64,000 bases of DNA from Sporosarcina gallistercoris (GCF_014836415.1 NZ_JACSQY010000007.1:110038-174037); one strand, 5' to 3'. Positions 51,292 through 60,948 are shown, numbered from the stretch's first letter. The notes: generated by a model from the sequence alone, not told the origin. Numbers and translations are program-made.

Positions 51292-52758
51292 ATGGAACAG
51301 AAACAATATGAGTACTTAGCGGATAACCCGAATGTGAAAGTGCTTCCCATTATGTTAACGCTCATTATCGGCGCATTTTTCGCCATTCTAAACGAAACAT
51401 TATTGAATATCGCTCTCGTCACCCTCATGGATCAGTTCTCGATTTCGTTGAGTACTGTTCAATGGATGGCAACTGGATTCATGCTCGTCATGGCCATTGT
51501 CATTCCCGTTTCTGCGTTGCTTCTTCAATGGTTTACAACGAGGCAGCTGTTTTTAGGAACGATGGCTGTGTTTACGCTAGGTACCATTATTTGCGCGAGT
51601 GCTCCTACATTCTCGATTTTACTCGTTGGGCGCTTGATCCAAGCTGTAGGAACTGGCTTATTGATGCCAATCATCTTCAATGTCTTCCTATTGATTTACC
51701 CTCCTGAACGACGGGGAAAAGTGATGGGGATGATCGGGCTCGTCATTATGTTTGCTCCTGCCATTGGACCCACACTATCCGGCGTCATTGTTGAATATTT
51801 AGGTTGGCGCTATTTGTTCATCCTCGTCATCCCATTTGCGTTATTCTCGATTGTGTTTGCCTATAAGTATTTGGTCAATGTTTCCGAAGTTACGAAGCCT
51901 AAAATCGATGTCATTTCCCTGCTATTCTCGACAATCGGATTCGGTTCCATTGTCTATGGCTTCAGTTCCGTCGGGGAAAGTAAAGAAGGATTTGCAAGCC
52001 CGACTGTTTGGCTGTTCATCGGCATGGGAATCATCGGCATCGCACTGTTCGTGTGGCGTCAGTTGAAGCTGGACGAACCGATCATGAATATGCGCGTATT
52101 CCGTTATCCGATGTTTTCACATGCTGTCGTGATGTTTTTGATCATCATCATGGCGATGTTCGCCTCGGAAATCATTTTGCCGATCTATATGCAAGGTCCG
52201 CTCGCTCTCACTGCAGCGACAGCCGGATTGGTTTTGTTGCCGGGAAGTATTTTAAACGGCATCATGTCGCCATTCATGGGCGCTCTATTTGATAAATTCG
52301 GGCCGCGCGTCTTAATGATCCCCGCTACACTCGTGTTAAGCGGCACGATGTTCATGATGAGTCAATTGACTGTCGATACACCTGTATGGGTTGTGGTGGT
52401 CAGCTATATCCTCATCATGCTATCCGTTTCTGCCATCATGATGCCTGCTGAAACGAATGGACTGAACCAGTTGCCGAAACGTCTCTATCCGCACGGGACT
52501 GCCGTGATGTCGACACTGCAACCTGTTGCGGGTGCCATTGGGGTTTCCGTGTTCATCAGCATCATGAATGCACGCCAGTTACATGTGTTACAGAAATCCT
52601 CGACTCCGACAGATCCTGCAACAATCAATCTAGCGTTAGTATCAGGTGTTGAACTGGTATACTTCATAGCGTTTGCGATGTCGCTAGTCGCTGTTGTTCT
52701 GTCGTTTGTTGTGTACCGTGCGAAGCCGAGTGAAGACGAGGAAACTTCAGTCCTATAA
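51292..52758 (+). CDS. MFS multidrug exporter, DHA2 (EmrB/QacA) family
   Basis: The 488-residue protein has 14 membrane helices, the early NETLLNIALVTLMDQFSIS and motif C region GLVIMFAPAIGPTLSGVIVE. DHA2 carriers expel hydrophobic drugs using the proton gradient. GAAAGAGG precedes the ATG. It lies 41 bases after the MarR gene and ends at a strong terminator. Confidence 0.9.
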   Translation: MEQKQYEYLADNPNVKVLPIMLTLIIGAFFAILNETLLNIALVTLMDQFSISLSTVQWMATGFMLVMAIVIPVSALLLQWFTTRQLFLGTMAVFTLGTIICASAPTFSILLVGRLIQAVGTGLLMPIIFNVFLLIYPPERRGKVMGMIGLVIMFAPAIGPTLSGVIVEYLGWRYLFILVIPFALFSIVFAYKYLVNVSEVTKPKIDVISLLFSTIGFGSIVYGFSSVGESKEGFASPTVWLFIGMGIIGIALFVWRQLKLDEPIMNMRVFRYPMFSHAVVMFLIIIMAMFASEIILPIYMQGPLALTAATAGLVLLPGSILNGIMSPFMGALFDKFGPRVLMIPATLVLSGTMFMMSQLTVDTPVWVVVVSYILIMLSVSAIMMPAETNGLNQLPKRLYPHGTAVMSTLQPVAGAIGVSVFISIMNARQLHVLQKSSTPTDPATINLALVSGVELVYFIAFAMSLVAVVLSFVVYRAKPSEDEETSVL

Positions 52759-52773
52759 ACTGTAATGGAAGTA

Positions 52774-52805
52774 GCAGGTGCCCAAATTGGGTGCCTGTTT
52801 TTCTG
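52774..52805 (+). terminator. terminator of the MarR/MFS operon
   Basis: CAGGTGCCCA (AAT) TGGGTGCCTG with two G-T pairs, then TTTTTC. Confidence 0.85.
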
Positions 52806-52873
52806 TTTACTGGGTTCCACATGCATGTAATCGACAAGTCGACTACACTTATTTGTAGAAGGAGTGGTGACAG

Positions 52874-53857
52874 ATGAATCGAAAACGATATCGGAACTTA
52901 GACCCGACAGCACGCCCCGCCACATTTAGTGAATTGGTGCGCTGGCAAAAAGAGCGCTTTAAGAAACAGAAAGATATGAGCTTCATGATTGGACAGGCTC
53001 CCGATAAGCAGCAGGCATTGCTACACACGAATCAGGATAAGTTAACGATTACTTGGATCGGGCATTCGACGTTTCTCATACAGCTTGCTGGTTTGACGAT
53101 TGTGACAGATCCCGTTTGGGCGAGCCGTATGGGGGTTGGTCGAAGGTTGGAAGAGCCAGGCCTCTCGCTGGATGAAATCCCGCCAGTCGATATTATTTTG
53201 CTCTCACATTCGCATTATGATCATATGGATGTCCCCTCACTGAGGAAGCTGAAAGGGACTCCTGCCGTACTCGTTCCTGAAGGACTTGGTCGTAAAGTAC
53301 GCAAGCTGATGAAGGCAAATCGAGTGTACGAACTTCCTTGGTGGGGGCAGGTACGCATTGGTCTTGTAGAATTCCACTTTGTACCGGCTCAGCATTGGAC
53401 GAAACGTACGTTGACTGATACGAATACATCGCATTGGGGGGGTTGGATCATTCAACGGCATAAGAAAGATTCGTCTGAAGCGATACATGGACATGGATCT
53501 GAATCGGTTTACTTTGCCGGTGACAGCGGGTATTTCCAAGGCTTCCGTGAAATCGGCGAGAAATTCCCTGATATTACATACGCACTCATGCCGATTGGGG
53601 CGTATGAGCCCGAATGGTTCATGGGAACACAACATATGACACCTGAAGAAGCGATACAAGCTTTTATGGATGTCGGCGCTTCGGTGTTCATTCCGATGCA
53701 CTACGGATCTTTCTATCTAGCTGACGACACGACTGAAGAAGCTCTGAATCGCCTACTTACTGAATGGATGCGACGTGGATTGGAAAATTACCATTTAAAG
53801 ATGTTAAAGCATGGCGAGACGCTCATCAACGTTTTCAAAAATAAAAATTGCAACTGA
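52874..53857 (+). CDS. MBL-fold hydrolase, NAPE-PLD/UlaG-like
   Basis: The 327-residue protein has the metallo-beta-lactamase motif LLSHSHYDHMDVPSL, further ligands in PAQHWTKRT, AGDSGYFQGF and PMHYGSF, and the start TWIGHSTFLIQLAGLTIVTD shared by NAPE-PLD-like and RomA-like members. Substrate unknown: phosphodiester lipid or other. No signal peptide. GAAGGAGTGG precedes the ATG. Single-gene unit ahead of the ABC cluster. Confidence 0.85.
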   Translation: MNRKRYRNLDPTARPATFSELVRWQKERFKKQKDMSFMIGQAPDKQQALLHTNQDKLTITWIGHSTFLIQLAGLTIVTDPVWASRMGVGRRLEEPGLSLDEIPPVDIILLSHSHYDHMDVPSLRKLKGTPAVLVPEGLGRKVRKLMKANRVYELPWWGQVRIGLVEFHFVPAQHWTKRTLTDTNTSHWGGWIIQRHKKDSSEAIHGHGSESVYFAGDSGYFQGFREIGEKFPDITYALMPIGAYEPEWFMGTQHMTPEEAIQAFMDVGASVFIPMHYGSFYLADDTTEEALNRLLTEWMRRGLENYHLKMLKHGETLINVFKNKNCN

Positions 53858-53959
53858 TTCGGAGTTGAAATTTTTAGAATACACTGTATAGTTAATACAT
53901 GGATTTCCATTATACTTACAGTGAACCTATGATGAGTTTACTAAAAAGGGGAAGCTCGG

Positions 53960-55171
53960 ATGAATCGCACCTATTTAATGCATGAATTTTTACTGACCGC
54001 CAAAAGCAAGCGAACGATTCCTTTTCTTCTGTTCATCAGTGTGTTACTTATCAGTTATTGTTTCCTCCTCGTTCCGAATCGAGAAACTAAGGAAACGTTC
54101 CACCCTGAAGAAATACAGGATTACTTAACCGGGTTGGAAGTGGAGCAGAACCAGCGCTTGAAGAGTGGAAATACTGGAATTGTTTTAATGACGGGAGATC
54201 CCGTTTTTGCGAGAAACGATTATCACCATGGATTGTTCAGTGCACTGCTCCACTCCTATGAAGATCGTAATTATCTTCGCTATCTCCACTTGCGCGCCTA
54301 CTATCTTGAGTCTGATCCTTCCGTATATCTGCAAGACGAAAAACTGTTCAAACTTTCCCCATATCCCGGCAAAGACCGGGAGCATCTCTATCATCAGACG
54401 ATGCTCCGCTATGAAGATTACTTGATGAATAATCGGCGCATTACGGAAGCTCTGCTATTTGAAAGGACAGGGTTCCAATCGCTGCAGACATTTCTGCATA
54501 CGTATGGGTATTTTTTCTTCTTATTTTGTGCCGTTTACTTCAGCAGTGATATTTTGTCACGCGATCGCTCCCATAGGACGGTGTTACAAGGGCTGCCCTT
54601 ATCCTGGTATCGACAGTTGAATCTGAAATCACTGGCTTCATTTAGTTATACACTTCTTGTTTTAGTAACTGTGCTTCTTACAGGCTTTTTAGTCTTATCC
54701 TCTCAATTTGGATTCGGCTATTCCAATTTGCACGTTCCCATTATGACTGCCCAAAGTACATTCTCTGCCGATGACTATGACGTAATGAGCATTGGGAAAT
54801 TTGTAGGTATATCCCTCTCCGCTCTACCCCTATTACTATTTCTTTTCATACGTCTCAACGTTATATTCAGTTTGCTCATGAAAAACGAATGGCTCGTACT
54901 CTTGTCTAGCACATTAGTGATCTTTTCAGAGCGTCTTTTCGATGTCAGGACGACTCGGGAAATTTTAGGGATTGATATCAGCTATTTTCCGCAAACATAT
55001 TTTGACTTCGGGAAAATTGTGACGGGAGAAAAGAACTTCTTATTAAACACAGAGACGATTAGCTTGGCTAAAGGCGTTGTTGTTCTCCTAGTAACAGCTG
55101 CAATCATCGAAGCAGTTCTATTTGTCCTCTCTCGTATAGTCAACAAACGAAGGCTCTATCGATCTCGATGA
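53960..55171 (+). CDS. ABC-2-like permease, subunit 1
   Basis: The 403-residue protein has one N-terminal membrane helix (residues 18-38), an extracytoplasmic domain of about 130 residues and then five to six helices (from about 175 on). This matches large ABC-2 type exporter subunits of Bacillales. No recognisable substrate motif. AAAGGGG precedes the ATG. First gene of a four-gene unit: two related-size permeases, an ATPase and a lipoprotein. Confidence 0.78.
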   Translation: MNRTYLMHEFLLTAKSKRTIPFLLFISVLLISYCFLLVPNRETKETFHPEEIQDYLTGLEVEQNQRLKSGNTGIVLMTGDPVFARNDYHHGLFSALLHSYEDRNYLRYLHLRAYYLESDPSVYLQDEKLFKLSPYPGKDREHLYHQTMLRYEDYLMNNRRITEALLFERTGFQSLQTFLHTYGYFFFLFCAVYFSSDILSRDRSHRTVLQGLPLSWYRQLNLKSLASFSYTLLVLVTVLLTGFLVLSSQFGFGYSNLHVPIMTAQSTFSADDYDVMSIGKFVGISLSALPLLLFLFIRLNVIFSLLMKNEWLVLLSSTLVIFSERLFDVRTTREILGIDISYFPQTYFDFGKIVTGEKNFLLNTETISLAKGVVVLLVTAAIIEAVLFVLSRIVNKRRLYRSR

Positions 55172-55198
55172 AATCATCTGATAAGGAATGAGACAACT

Positions 55199-56329
55199 AT
55201 GAGATGGAACTACATCCTTTTTGAAATAAAAATGTTAGTGCACAATCGGAAGAATTGGTTACTCGGAATCGCAATGATCCTCTTCTTCCCGATTTACTAT
55301 TTGCAATACAGTCAAACTGATATCAAAACGCTGCAAGATCAGAAAAACGAGGAAGCAGAGCAATTCCACTCTATTTTCAAAGCCTTTCCTGAAGAGATGC
55401 GAGAGACGAAGGAGGGGCAGAAGATTTACGATAACCTAACCGAGCAAGCCTCTCTCATCAACATGCAACGCTTCTATCTTTGGGATGAAGAAGACAACGA
55501 CTTATACATTACGGACGGGCTTAGGCTTAATGAACTCCGGCTCGACTTGCACGAAGCTGGAAACAAAGGGATCCATCCAAATTACATTGTCGCGAAAGAA
55601 GAGATCCATAAAGAAGTGGCGTTGTTGGACTATTACCAGAAGCACCATATTTCCATCGTTCCCGATCCGTTCGTTGCAAGTAATTACATACCAGCTGCAC
55701 TCGATACAATCAGCGGATTGCCATTTGGTCTCATTGTCCTGCTAATCGGCAGCAGTATGCTGTTACATGACCAGCAGAATCGCTCTCTATTGATAGGCCT
55801 GCCTGTCTCATTCTTACAGAAAGCGGTCAGCAAAGTGGGAATTCATCTGTTCCAAATCCTCGCTTTCCTCGTTGCAGGAATTGGCGCTTGCAGCCTGTAT
55901 GTGGGATTGAAAACTGGTTGGGGCAGTTTCATCTCACCAGTTCTCCTCTATTCAAATGGTGATTTCACAGCCGTTTCAACTGTCCATTATGTACTTTTAC
56001 AACTTCTGGCGTTTCTACTCATCAGTTTGCTGTTATTAGTAGCTTCCGTCTTAGTAAGCAGTATCACTAAAAACATGTACACTACCGTTTTATTCATCGT
56101 TTTCCTGTTACTGCTGCCCTCCCTGCTTCTTTCAGCAGGCATTGATGGTAGTTGGCTGCGACCGCTTGCCATGATTGATATCGGTGCTGTTTTAAGCGGA
56201 GAGGCTGCTATGAGGTTCGCAAGCACATCTATGGATTATAAGCATGCCTTCTCATGGTTCTTCGGCTTAACACTTACCGTGAATGCTGTGCTGTACATGA
56301 AGAACAAACTACAATACACCCCCCGTTGA
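55199..56329 (+). CDS. ABC-2-like permease, subunit 2
   Basis: The 376-residue protein has the same layout as the gene before it: an N-terminal helix (WLLGIAMILFFPIYYLQY), a charged extracytoplasmic domain of about 130 residues (rich in Glu and Asp), then helices GLIVLLIGSSMLLHD through the C-terminus. The two permeases probably form a heterodimer with the next gene's ATPase. Weak ribosome site (GGAATGAG). 27 bases separate it from the first permease. Confidence 0.78.
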   Translation: MRWNYILFEIKMLVHNRKNWLLGIAMILFFPIYYLQYSQTDIKTLQDQKNEEAEQFHSIFKAFPEEMRETKEGQKIYDNLTEQASLINMQRFYLWDEEDNDLYITDGLRLNELRLDLHEAGNKGIHPNYIVAKEEIHKEVALLDYYQKHHISIVPDPFVASNYIPAALDTISGLPFGLIVLLIGSSMLLHDQQNRSLLIGLPVSFLQKAVSKVGIHLFQILAFLVAGIGACSLYVGLKTGWGSFISPVLLYSNGDFTAVSTVHYVLLQLLAFLLISLLLLVASVLVSSITKNMYTTVLFIVFLLLLPSLLLSAGIDGSWLRPLAMIDIGAVLSGEAAMRFASTSMDYKHAFSWFFGLTLTVNAVLYMKNKLQYTPR

Positions 56330-56368
56330 TCAGGACACGATAATTCGAACTAAAAAGGAGGGACGGCA

Positions 56369-57259
56369 TTGCTGAAGCTTACAAATCTATCAATCGCCTA
56401 TCAGAACAAAGTTGTACTGGATCACCTGAATCTCAATGCTGAAAAGGGAGAAATCATAGGGGTCGCGGCCCCGAATGGTACAGGAAAGACGACATTATTC
56501 AATATTATCGCGAATTATACAAAACCCGATTCCGGCCAGGTAGTTTTTGGGGGGAAATATACGTACCGGAATGAGAAGGAAGAGGTTTTAATCCATAAAC
56601 ACTTGACGACGTTTCCTGAACAGAAGGATTTGTTTGATGAACTGTCTGGCACCGATCATTTGAAACTGTATGCATCCATGTGGAATGGCACGTCAAAACA
56701 CGTTCCCGCAGTCATCGATAAACTACAAATGAGGCATTACGTAAAAAAGAAAGCAAAAACGTATTCACTCGGAATGCGCCAGCGGCTCTGCTTTGCGATG
56801 ATGATGGCTGCAGATACAACGGTGATGCTGATGGATGAAGTGATGAATGGACTCGATGTTACGAATGTCGCCCTGATTTCAGAGTGCTTGCTGGACATGA
56901 AACAAGAAGGGAAATTAGTTTTCGTTGCCTCTCATTTGTTGGAAAATCTTGATCTATATGCAGACCGGGTCATCTTCTTAAAAGAAGGTAAAATTGTCCA
57001 CGAACAGCGTTTTACAGAAGATCGTGAAATCTATTTAAAGGCAGAGATGAACTCCTCTGATTACCATGAACTGAAAACGAAAATTGAACTTCCCGCTGCA
57101 CATATGTACATTGCAGAGCATTTGCTCTGTATCCCTATGGGCGGTCTAACCTTATCTGAACAAACACGATGGATTGAGCGAATACTTAGCCTTTATGGGC
57201 ATAATCTGACTGTAGGACCACTTGGGACGGTGGAGTATTATGAAAAATATTTTTCGTAA
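56369..57259 (+). CDS. ABC ATPase of the exporter
   Basis: The 296-residue ATPase has Walker A APNGTGKTTLFNIIANY, signature YSLGMRQRLCFAMMMAAD and Walker B MLMDEVMNGLD, where the usual Pro after DE is Val. The last 90 residues form a C-terminal domain of its own (from about 210). Class of multidrug, lantibiotic and acetoin-type exporters (CcmA/YtrE-like). AAGGAGGG precedes the TTG start. Confidence 0.85.
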   Translation: MLKLTNLSIAYQNKVVLDHLNLNAEKGEIIGVAAPNGTGKTTLFNIIANYTKPDSGQVVFGGKYTYRNEKEEVLIHKHLTTFPEQKDLFDELSGTDHLKLYASMWNGTSKHVPAVIDKLQMRHYVKKKAKTYSLGMRQRLCFAMMMAADTTVMLMDEVMNGLDVTNVALISECLLDMKQEGKLVFVASHLLENLDLYADRVIFLKEGKIVHEQRFTEDREIYLKAEMNSSDYHELKTKIELPAAHMYIAEHLLCIPMGGLTLSEQTRWIERILSLYGHNLTVGPLGTVEYYEKYFS

Positions 57260-57938
57260 TAGGGGCATGATGTTATTTGTCTGCTTGCTTGTAGCGGGTT
57301 GTCAGGCAAAACAGATCCCTATCACTGACCAAACAGTTCGATATGAACAGAACTCCGAGCTGACAGGTGATGAAAAAGATGAACTGATCAAACAAGTGAA
57401 CCCTTCAATCTTTACGACTGTGGATCGCAACAATCGTGAAGCTCAGGCGATATCGGTTCCTGTTGTCCCTAAGTCCGGTAAGGATTTGAAACTAAAGACT
57501 GGTCGTTATATGATTACAGGCTATCCTACTGGTAATATTTCCGTTTTGGATTCCAAAGGTGAGCTGATTCTACGGGAGATTGTTGGAGATTATGCAGGTG
57601 CTAGAAGCCTGACAGTGTCTGTGGAAGAGTCCTATACTATTCGAGTGGATGGAGGATATGACTCTGTAGAAATTATTCTTTCACCCACATCTCTGATTAC
57701 TGAACTGACTGCCGGCGTCTGGGAAGTAGGAACAGACATCCCAGCCGGAACCTATACGATATCTTTGGACCACGGCTATGGTTATTTACAAATACTCGAG
57801 AAAGAAAAGAATACGATATTATATGAGTTGATTGGCGGGACGATGGGCCGCACCGAAAGCACAGTGAAATTGAAAATGGGTCAGTGGCTACGTGTCACTG
57901 ATACTTCGTTAATCACCTTCCGTCCCCGAAATCCTTAA
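57240..57938 (+). CDS. lipoprotein of the ABC exporter unit
   Basis: The 232-residue protein has a lipoprotein signal (CLLVAGC, Cys at about 20) and two similar beta-rich repeats, LKTGRYMITGYPTGNISVLD with ELILREIVGD, and AGVWEVGTDIPAGTYTISLD with NTILYELIGG. I start it at ATG 57240 with GGTGGAG four bases upstream, overlapping the ATPase by 20 bases, so the genes are coupled. Role in the exporter (substrate capture or immunity) is inference. Confidence 0.75.
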   Translation: MKNIFRNRGMMLFVCLLVAGCQAKQIPITDQTVRYEQNSELTGDEKDELIKQVNPSIFTTVDRNNREAQAISVPVVPKSGKDLKLKTGRYMITGYPTGNISVLDSKGELILREIVGDYAGARSLTVSVEESYTIRVDGGYDSVEIILSPTSLITELTAGVWEVGTDIPAGTYTISLDHGYGYLQILEKEKNTILYELIGGTMGRTESTVKLKMGQWLRVTDTSLITFRPRNP

Positions 57939-57987
57939 ATAAGCGAATGATTTTATTCTTAAGTGCTATGCTATTTTTTTGTTAGAC

Positions 57988-58023
57988 CCGTGAATGCATT
58001 TTCCCAAGGCATTCACGGTTTTT
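57988..58023 (+). terminator. terminator of the ABC unit
   Basis: CCGTGAATGC (loop ATTTTCCCAAG) GCATTCACGG then TTTTT. Confidence 0.88.
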
Positions 58024-58204
58024 AAGTCTCTTATCTGATGACAGCCACCCATTTTATATAAAAATAATATTGCTTATTTTCTGTCTATTTGATACGTTGG
58101 ACAGACAGGATTGTTGGAAAGCGATTCACTGTTTGGAATTCATTGGGGGATGGGTTCTAAAGAAATCCAACTAATTCAAACAAATCTGTAAAGGGGATGG
58201 AGAA

Positions 58205-58567
58205 TTGACGATCGAGTTGAAAGAATCGAAGTTGCGGAACGAACACGAGTTGCCGCGTACGACCGATGGGAAATTGGACTATGAACGAATCATAGAAACT
58301 CCTGAGTTTAAGCATCTGATCAAAAAGAAGAATCGTTTTTTAACGCCCTATGTCATTGCATTTTTCGCAATCTATCTCATGCTGCCTATTTTAACAGGAT
58401 ACACGTCAATTTTAGAAACCCGTGCTGTCGGCTGGATGACATGGACATGGTTGTACGCATTCGGATTGTTCGTGATGGTGTGGGTCTTTACTCAAATCTA
58501 TGTGAAAAAAGCCCGTGATTTCGATAAAGATGTTGATCAGATTATCAAAAAACACGTTAGGGACTAA
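58205..58567 (+). CDS. DUF485-type membrane protein, symporter partner
   Basis: The 120-residue protein has two membrane helices (LTPYVIAFFAIYLMLPILTG and WTWLYAFGLFVMVWVFTQIY) and a charged N-terminus, the DUF485 (YjcH-like) pattern that goes with ActP-type symporters. TTG start after GGGGATGGAG. It lies 15 bases before the symporter gene. Its action is unknown; a partner subunit is inferred from conserved pairing. Confidence 0.85.
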   Translation: MTIELKESKLRNEHELPRTTDGKLDYERIIETPEFKHLIKKKNRFLTPYVIAFFAIYLMLPILTGYTSILETRAVGWMTWTWLYAFGLFVMVWVFTQIYVKKARDFDKDVDQIIKKHVRD

Positions 58568-58582
58568 GGGGGGATTCCGTTT

Positions 58583-60124
58583 ATGAGTTTTATTTCCATT
58601 GCAATCTTTTTTGCTGTAATTTTATTGACACTTTATATTACGTACTGGGCTGCGAAACAAACGCAGACTGCCAGTGACTTTTATACCGCAGGTGGTTCAT
58701 TGACCGGCTGGCAGAACGGCATGGCCATTGCTGGCGACTATTTGTCTGCTGCTTCGTTCCTTGGAATTGCCGGTGCAATTTCACTGAATGGTTTTGATGG
58801 GTTTTACTACAGTGTCGGGTTCTTGACAGCATACCTTGTTGTGTTGTTCCTAATTGCCGAGCCGTTGCGAAACCTTGGCAAATATACGATGGCAGATATG
58901 ATCGGTTCGCGTTTTGGTGCGAAGAAGGTCCGCGGAGCTGCTGCACTGAATACGATCACAATTGTGCTGTTCTACATGCTTGCACAGCTCGTTGGCGCAG
59001 GCGCGCTGATCAAGTTATTGTTCGGCATCGATTATTGGATTTCCGTTCTCATCGTGGGCATTATGATGCTCATTTATGTATTGTTCGGAGGAATGACCGC
59101 TACCAGCTGGGTTCAGATTGTTAAAGCCATTTTGCTCATGATCGGAACGACTGTGATTTCATTCCTCGTGCTGATGAAATTCAACTTTAACTTTGTAGGC
59201 ATGTTTGACATTATGCGGACTGCGACTGACCACGGGGAGTCGTTCCTGCACTCAGGGGTTGTATATAAAGATCCGATCGGTTTGATTTCCGTGTTGCTTG
59301 CACTTGTGCTAGGAACTGCGGGTCTTCCTCATATTCTCATGCGTTTCTTTACGGTGAAAGATGCGAAGACTGCGCGTTCGTCTGTTGTCTACGCAGTATG
59401 GATTATAGGAATCTTCTACGTGCTGACAATTTTCCTTGGCTTTGGTGCGGCGAAGTTTGTTGGATCGAAAGCGATCATTGCAGAGAACGCGGCAGGTAAT
59501 ATGGCGGCGCCGATGCTTGCAGGCGTACTAGGCGGCGATGCCCTGGAGTCATTCGTTGCAGCAGTAGCATTCGCCACAATTCTCGCAGTAGTGGCAGGAC
59601 TCGTGTTATCCGGTGCTTCCGCCATTGCCCATGACCTATACGCCGAGATTATCATGAAAGGTAAAGTGACGGAGAAGCAACAGGTGAAAGCGGCTCGTAT
59701 CGCCGCAATCAGTGTCGGAGTCGTATCAATCTTGTTGGCACTTGGTTCTGAAAAACTGAATGTAGCCTTCCTAGTATCGCTTGCGTTCTGTATCGCTGCG
59801 TCCGCGAATGTACCTACGATTTTAATGACGATCTACTGGCGCAAATTCAATACGACAGGAGCGGTTGCATCCATGCTGACAGGTTTGATCACCGCGCTCG
59901 TGCTCGTTGCTGTCAGTCCTAACGTGATTAACCCTGTTCCAGGAGCTGCGTTCTTCGTGGGAGAACCACTCTTCCCGTTCGTAAACCCCGCGATCATCTC
60001 GATTCCAGCTGGATTCCTAGCTGCTATTATCGGGACATATATTGGAGCAAAACGTCATGAAGAAGCTGAAGTTGCATATGCAGAAGTTCGTTTCAAGGCG
60101 GAAACTGGATATCGCGGGTTGTGA
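58583..60124 (+). CDS. ActP/MctC-like sodium:solute (acetate) symporter
   Basis: The 513-residue SSS-family protein has 13 helices and signature segments WAAKQTQTASDFYTAGGSLT, GLPHILMRFFTVKDAKTARS and SGASAIAHDLYAEI. The group takes up acetate, propionate or pyruvate with Na+. AAGGGGGG precedes the ATG. Operon with the DUF485 gene. A cre-like sequence (GGAAAGCGATTCAC, 58116) lies upstream but deviates from consensus, so carbon control is possible only. Confidence 0.88.
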   Translation: MSFISIAIFFAVILLTLYITYWAAKQTQTASDFYTAGGSLTGWQNGMAIAGDYLSAASFLGIAGAISLNGFDGFYYSVGFLTAYLVVLFLIAEPLRNLGKYTMADMIGSRFGAKKVRGAAALNTITIVLFYMLAQLVGAGALIKLLFGIDYWISVLIVGIMMLIYVLFGGMTATSWVQIVKAILLMIGTTVISFLVLMKFNFNFVGMFDIMRTATDHGESFLHSGVVYKDPIGLISVLLALVLGTAGLPHILMRFFTVKDAKTARSSVVYAVWIIGIFYVLTIFLGFGAAKFVGSKAIIAENAAGNMAAPMLAGVLGGDALESFVAAVAFATILAVVAGLVLSGASAIAHDLYAEIIMKGKVTEKQQVKAARIAAISVGVVSILLALGSEKLNVAFLVSLAFCIAASANVPTILMTIYWRKFNTTGAVASMLTGLITALVLVAVSPNVINPVPGAAFFVGEPLFPFVNPAIISIPAGFLAAIIGTYIGAKRHEEAEVAYAEVRFKAETGYRGL

Positions 60125-60225
60125 GTTTATGGCGTATGTGAATAGATAGTTGAATACCTGAGAGTCTGTCACTGTTTCGTGATAGATTCTCAGGTGTTTT
60201 TATTTTGGGTAGATTTGAGGGAAAT

Positions 60226-60393
60226 GAGCGGGTTCCCTTGCGTTACGAGCGGGTAGCGGACTGAAACGGGCGGGTTCTCTCGTGTTACGAGCGGGTAGCG
60301 GACTGAAACGGGCGGGTTCCCACAAGTTACGAGCGGATTCCGGATCGAAACGGGCGGGTTCCCACAAGTTATGAGCGGATTCCGGATCGAAAC
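60226..60393. repeat. two-phase tandem array, 8 units of 21 bp
   Basis: Eight contiguous 21-bp units alternate between a type starting GAGCGGGT or GGGCGGGTT and ending GTTAC or GTTAT, and a type GAGCGGGTAGCGGACTGAAAC or GAGCGGATTCCGGATCGAAAC, giving a 42-bp double unit. GAGC recurs after TTAC or TTAT, as TTTATGAGC does in the 7.3-kb array. No reading frame or spacers. Confidence 0.9.
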
Positions 60394-60432
60394 GGCCTAT
60401 AACAGTGAGACTCCCCCTTTGCCGATACGTAT

Positions 60433-60462
60433 TAAAAAAGCCACCCCAACAAATAGGGGCGG
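60433..60462 (-). terminator. terminator after the 60477-60875 gene
   Basis: Minus-strand GCCGCCCC (loop TATTTGTT) GGGGTGGC then TTTTTT. Confidence 0.88.
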
Positions 60463-60476
60463 CCCAATAGGTTAAC

Positions 60477-60875
60477 TTATCGTTTCTCTGTACGATCTAT
60501 TAAGAATGTCATAACTACGAATAGCGCAAAAGCGAGTAATAGAATCGTGCCGCCTACGATGTAAAAGACAAGCGCGAATGTCTCATTGATGTCAAACGGA
60601 CGGATGAATTGGAACCACATCCCTGTAGTCAATCCAATTGATCCAATAATTGCTGTCCAGCCATGAACTGCCACTAGTTTCGCTGCACGAACGCGGTAAA
60701 TTTTATAAAACACGCCCCATGAAAATACGGATAGCCAGCCTACTAGTAAGATGTGTGCGTGAATTGGTTTGAATGCATACGATCCTGATCCCGCCATGTG
60801 TGAACCAAGCACCGTTCCAACCAATCCGAATATCGCAGCAATTCGTATTAAGCGTATACTCCATTTTTCCTGCAT
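60477..60875 (-). CDS. four-helix membrane protein, haem-copper-oxidase-like
   Basis: The 132-residue protein has four hydrophobic segments and conserved His residues in the first half (LGSHMAGSGSYAFKPIHAHI, LVGWLSVFSWGVFYKI), reminiscent of the start of cytochrome oxidase/NO-reductase subunit I. It is far too short to be a whole oxidase. I start it at ATG 60875 (MQEKWSIRL) because AGGAGG lies upstream. It follows the kinase gene by 73 bases on the same strand. Function unknown. Confidence 0.7.
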   Translation of the reverse strand: MQEKWSIRLIRIAAIFGLVGTVLGSHMAGSGSYAFKPIHAHILLVGWLSVFSWGVFYKIYRVRAAKLVAVHGWTAIIGSIGLTTGMWFQFIRPFDINETFALVFYIVGGTILLLAFALFVVMTFLIDRTEKR

Positions 60876-60948
60876 ATCGCATTCCTCCTGTGTCGTTCTG
60901 ATTATCTTCATCATACCTTCTCAACATGAACGCAAGATGTACAGCACA

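Noticed and set aside
58116..58129. cre (CcpA) site before the DUF485 gene
   Set aside because: GGAAAGCGATTCAC fits only the first half of the consensus; mentioned in the gene entry but not listed as a feature.
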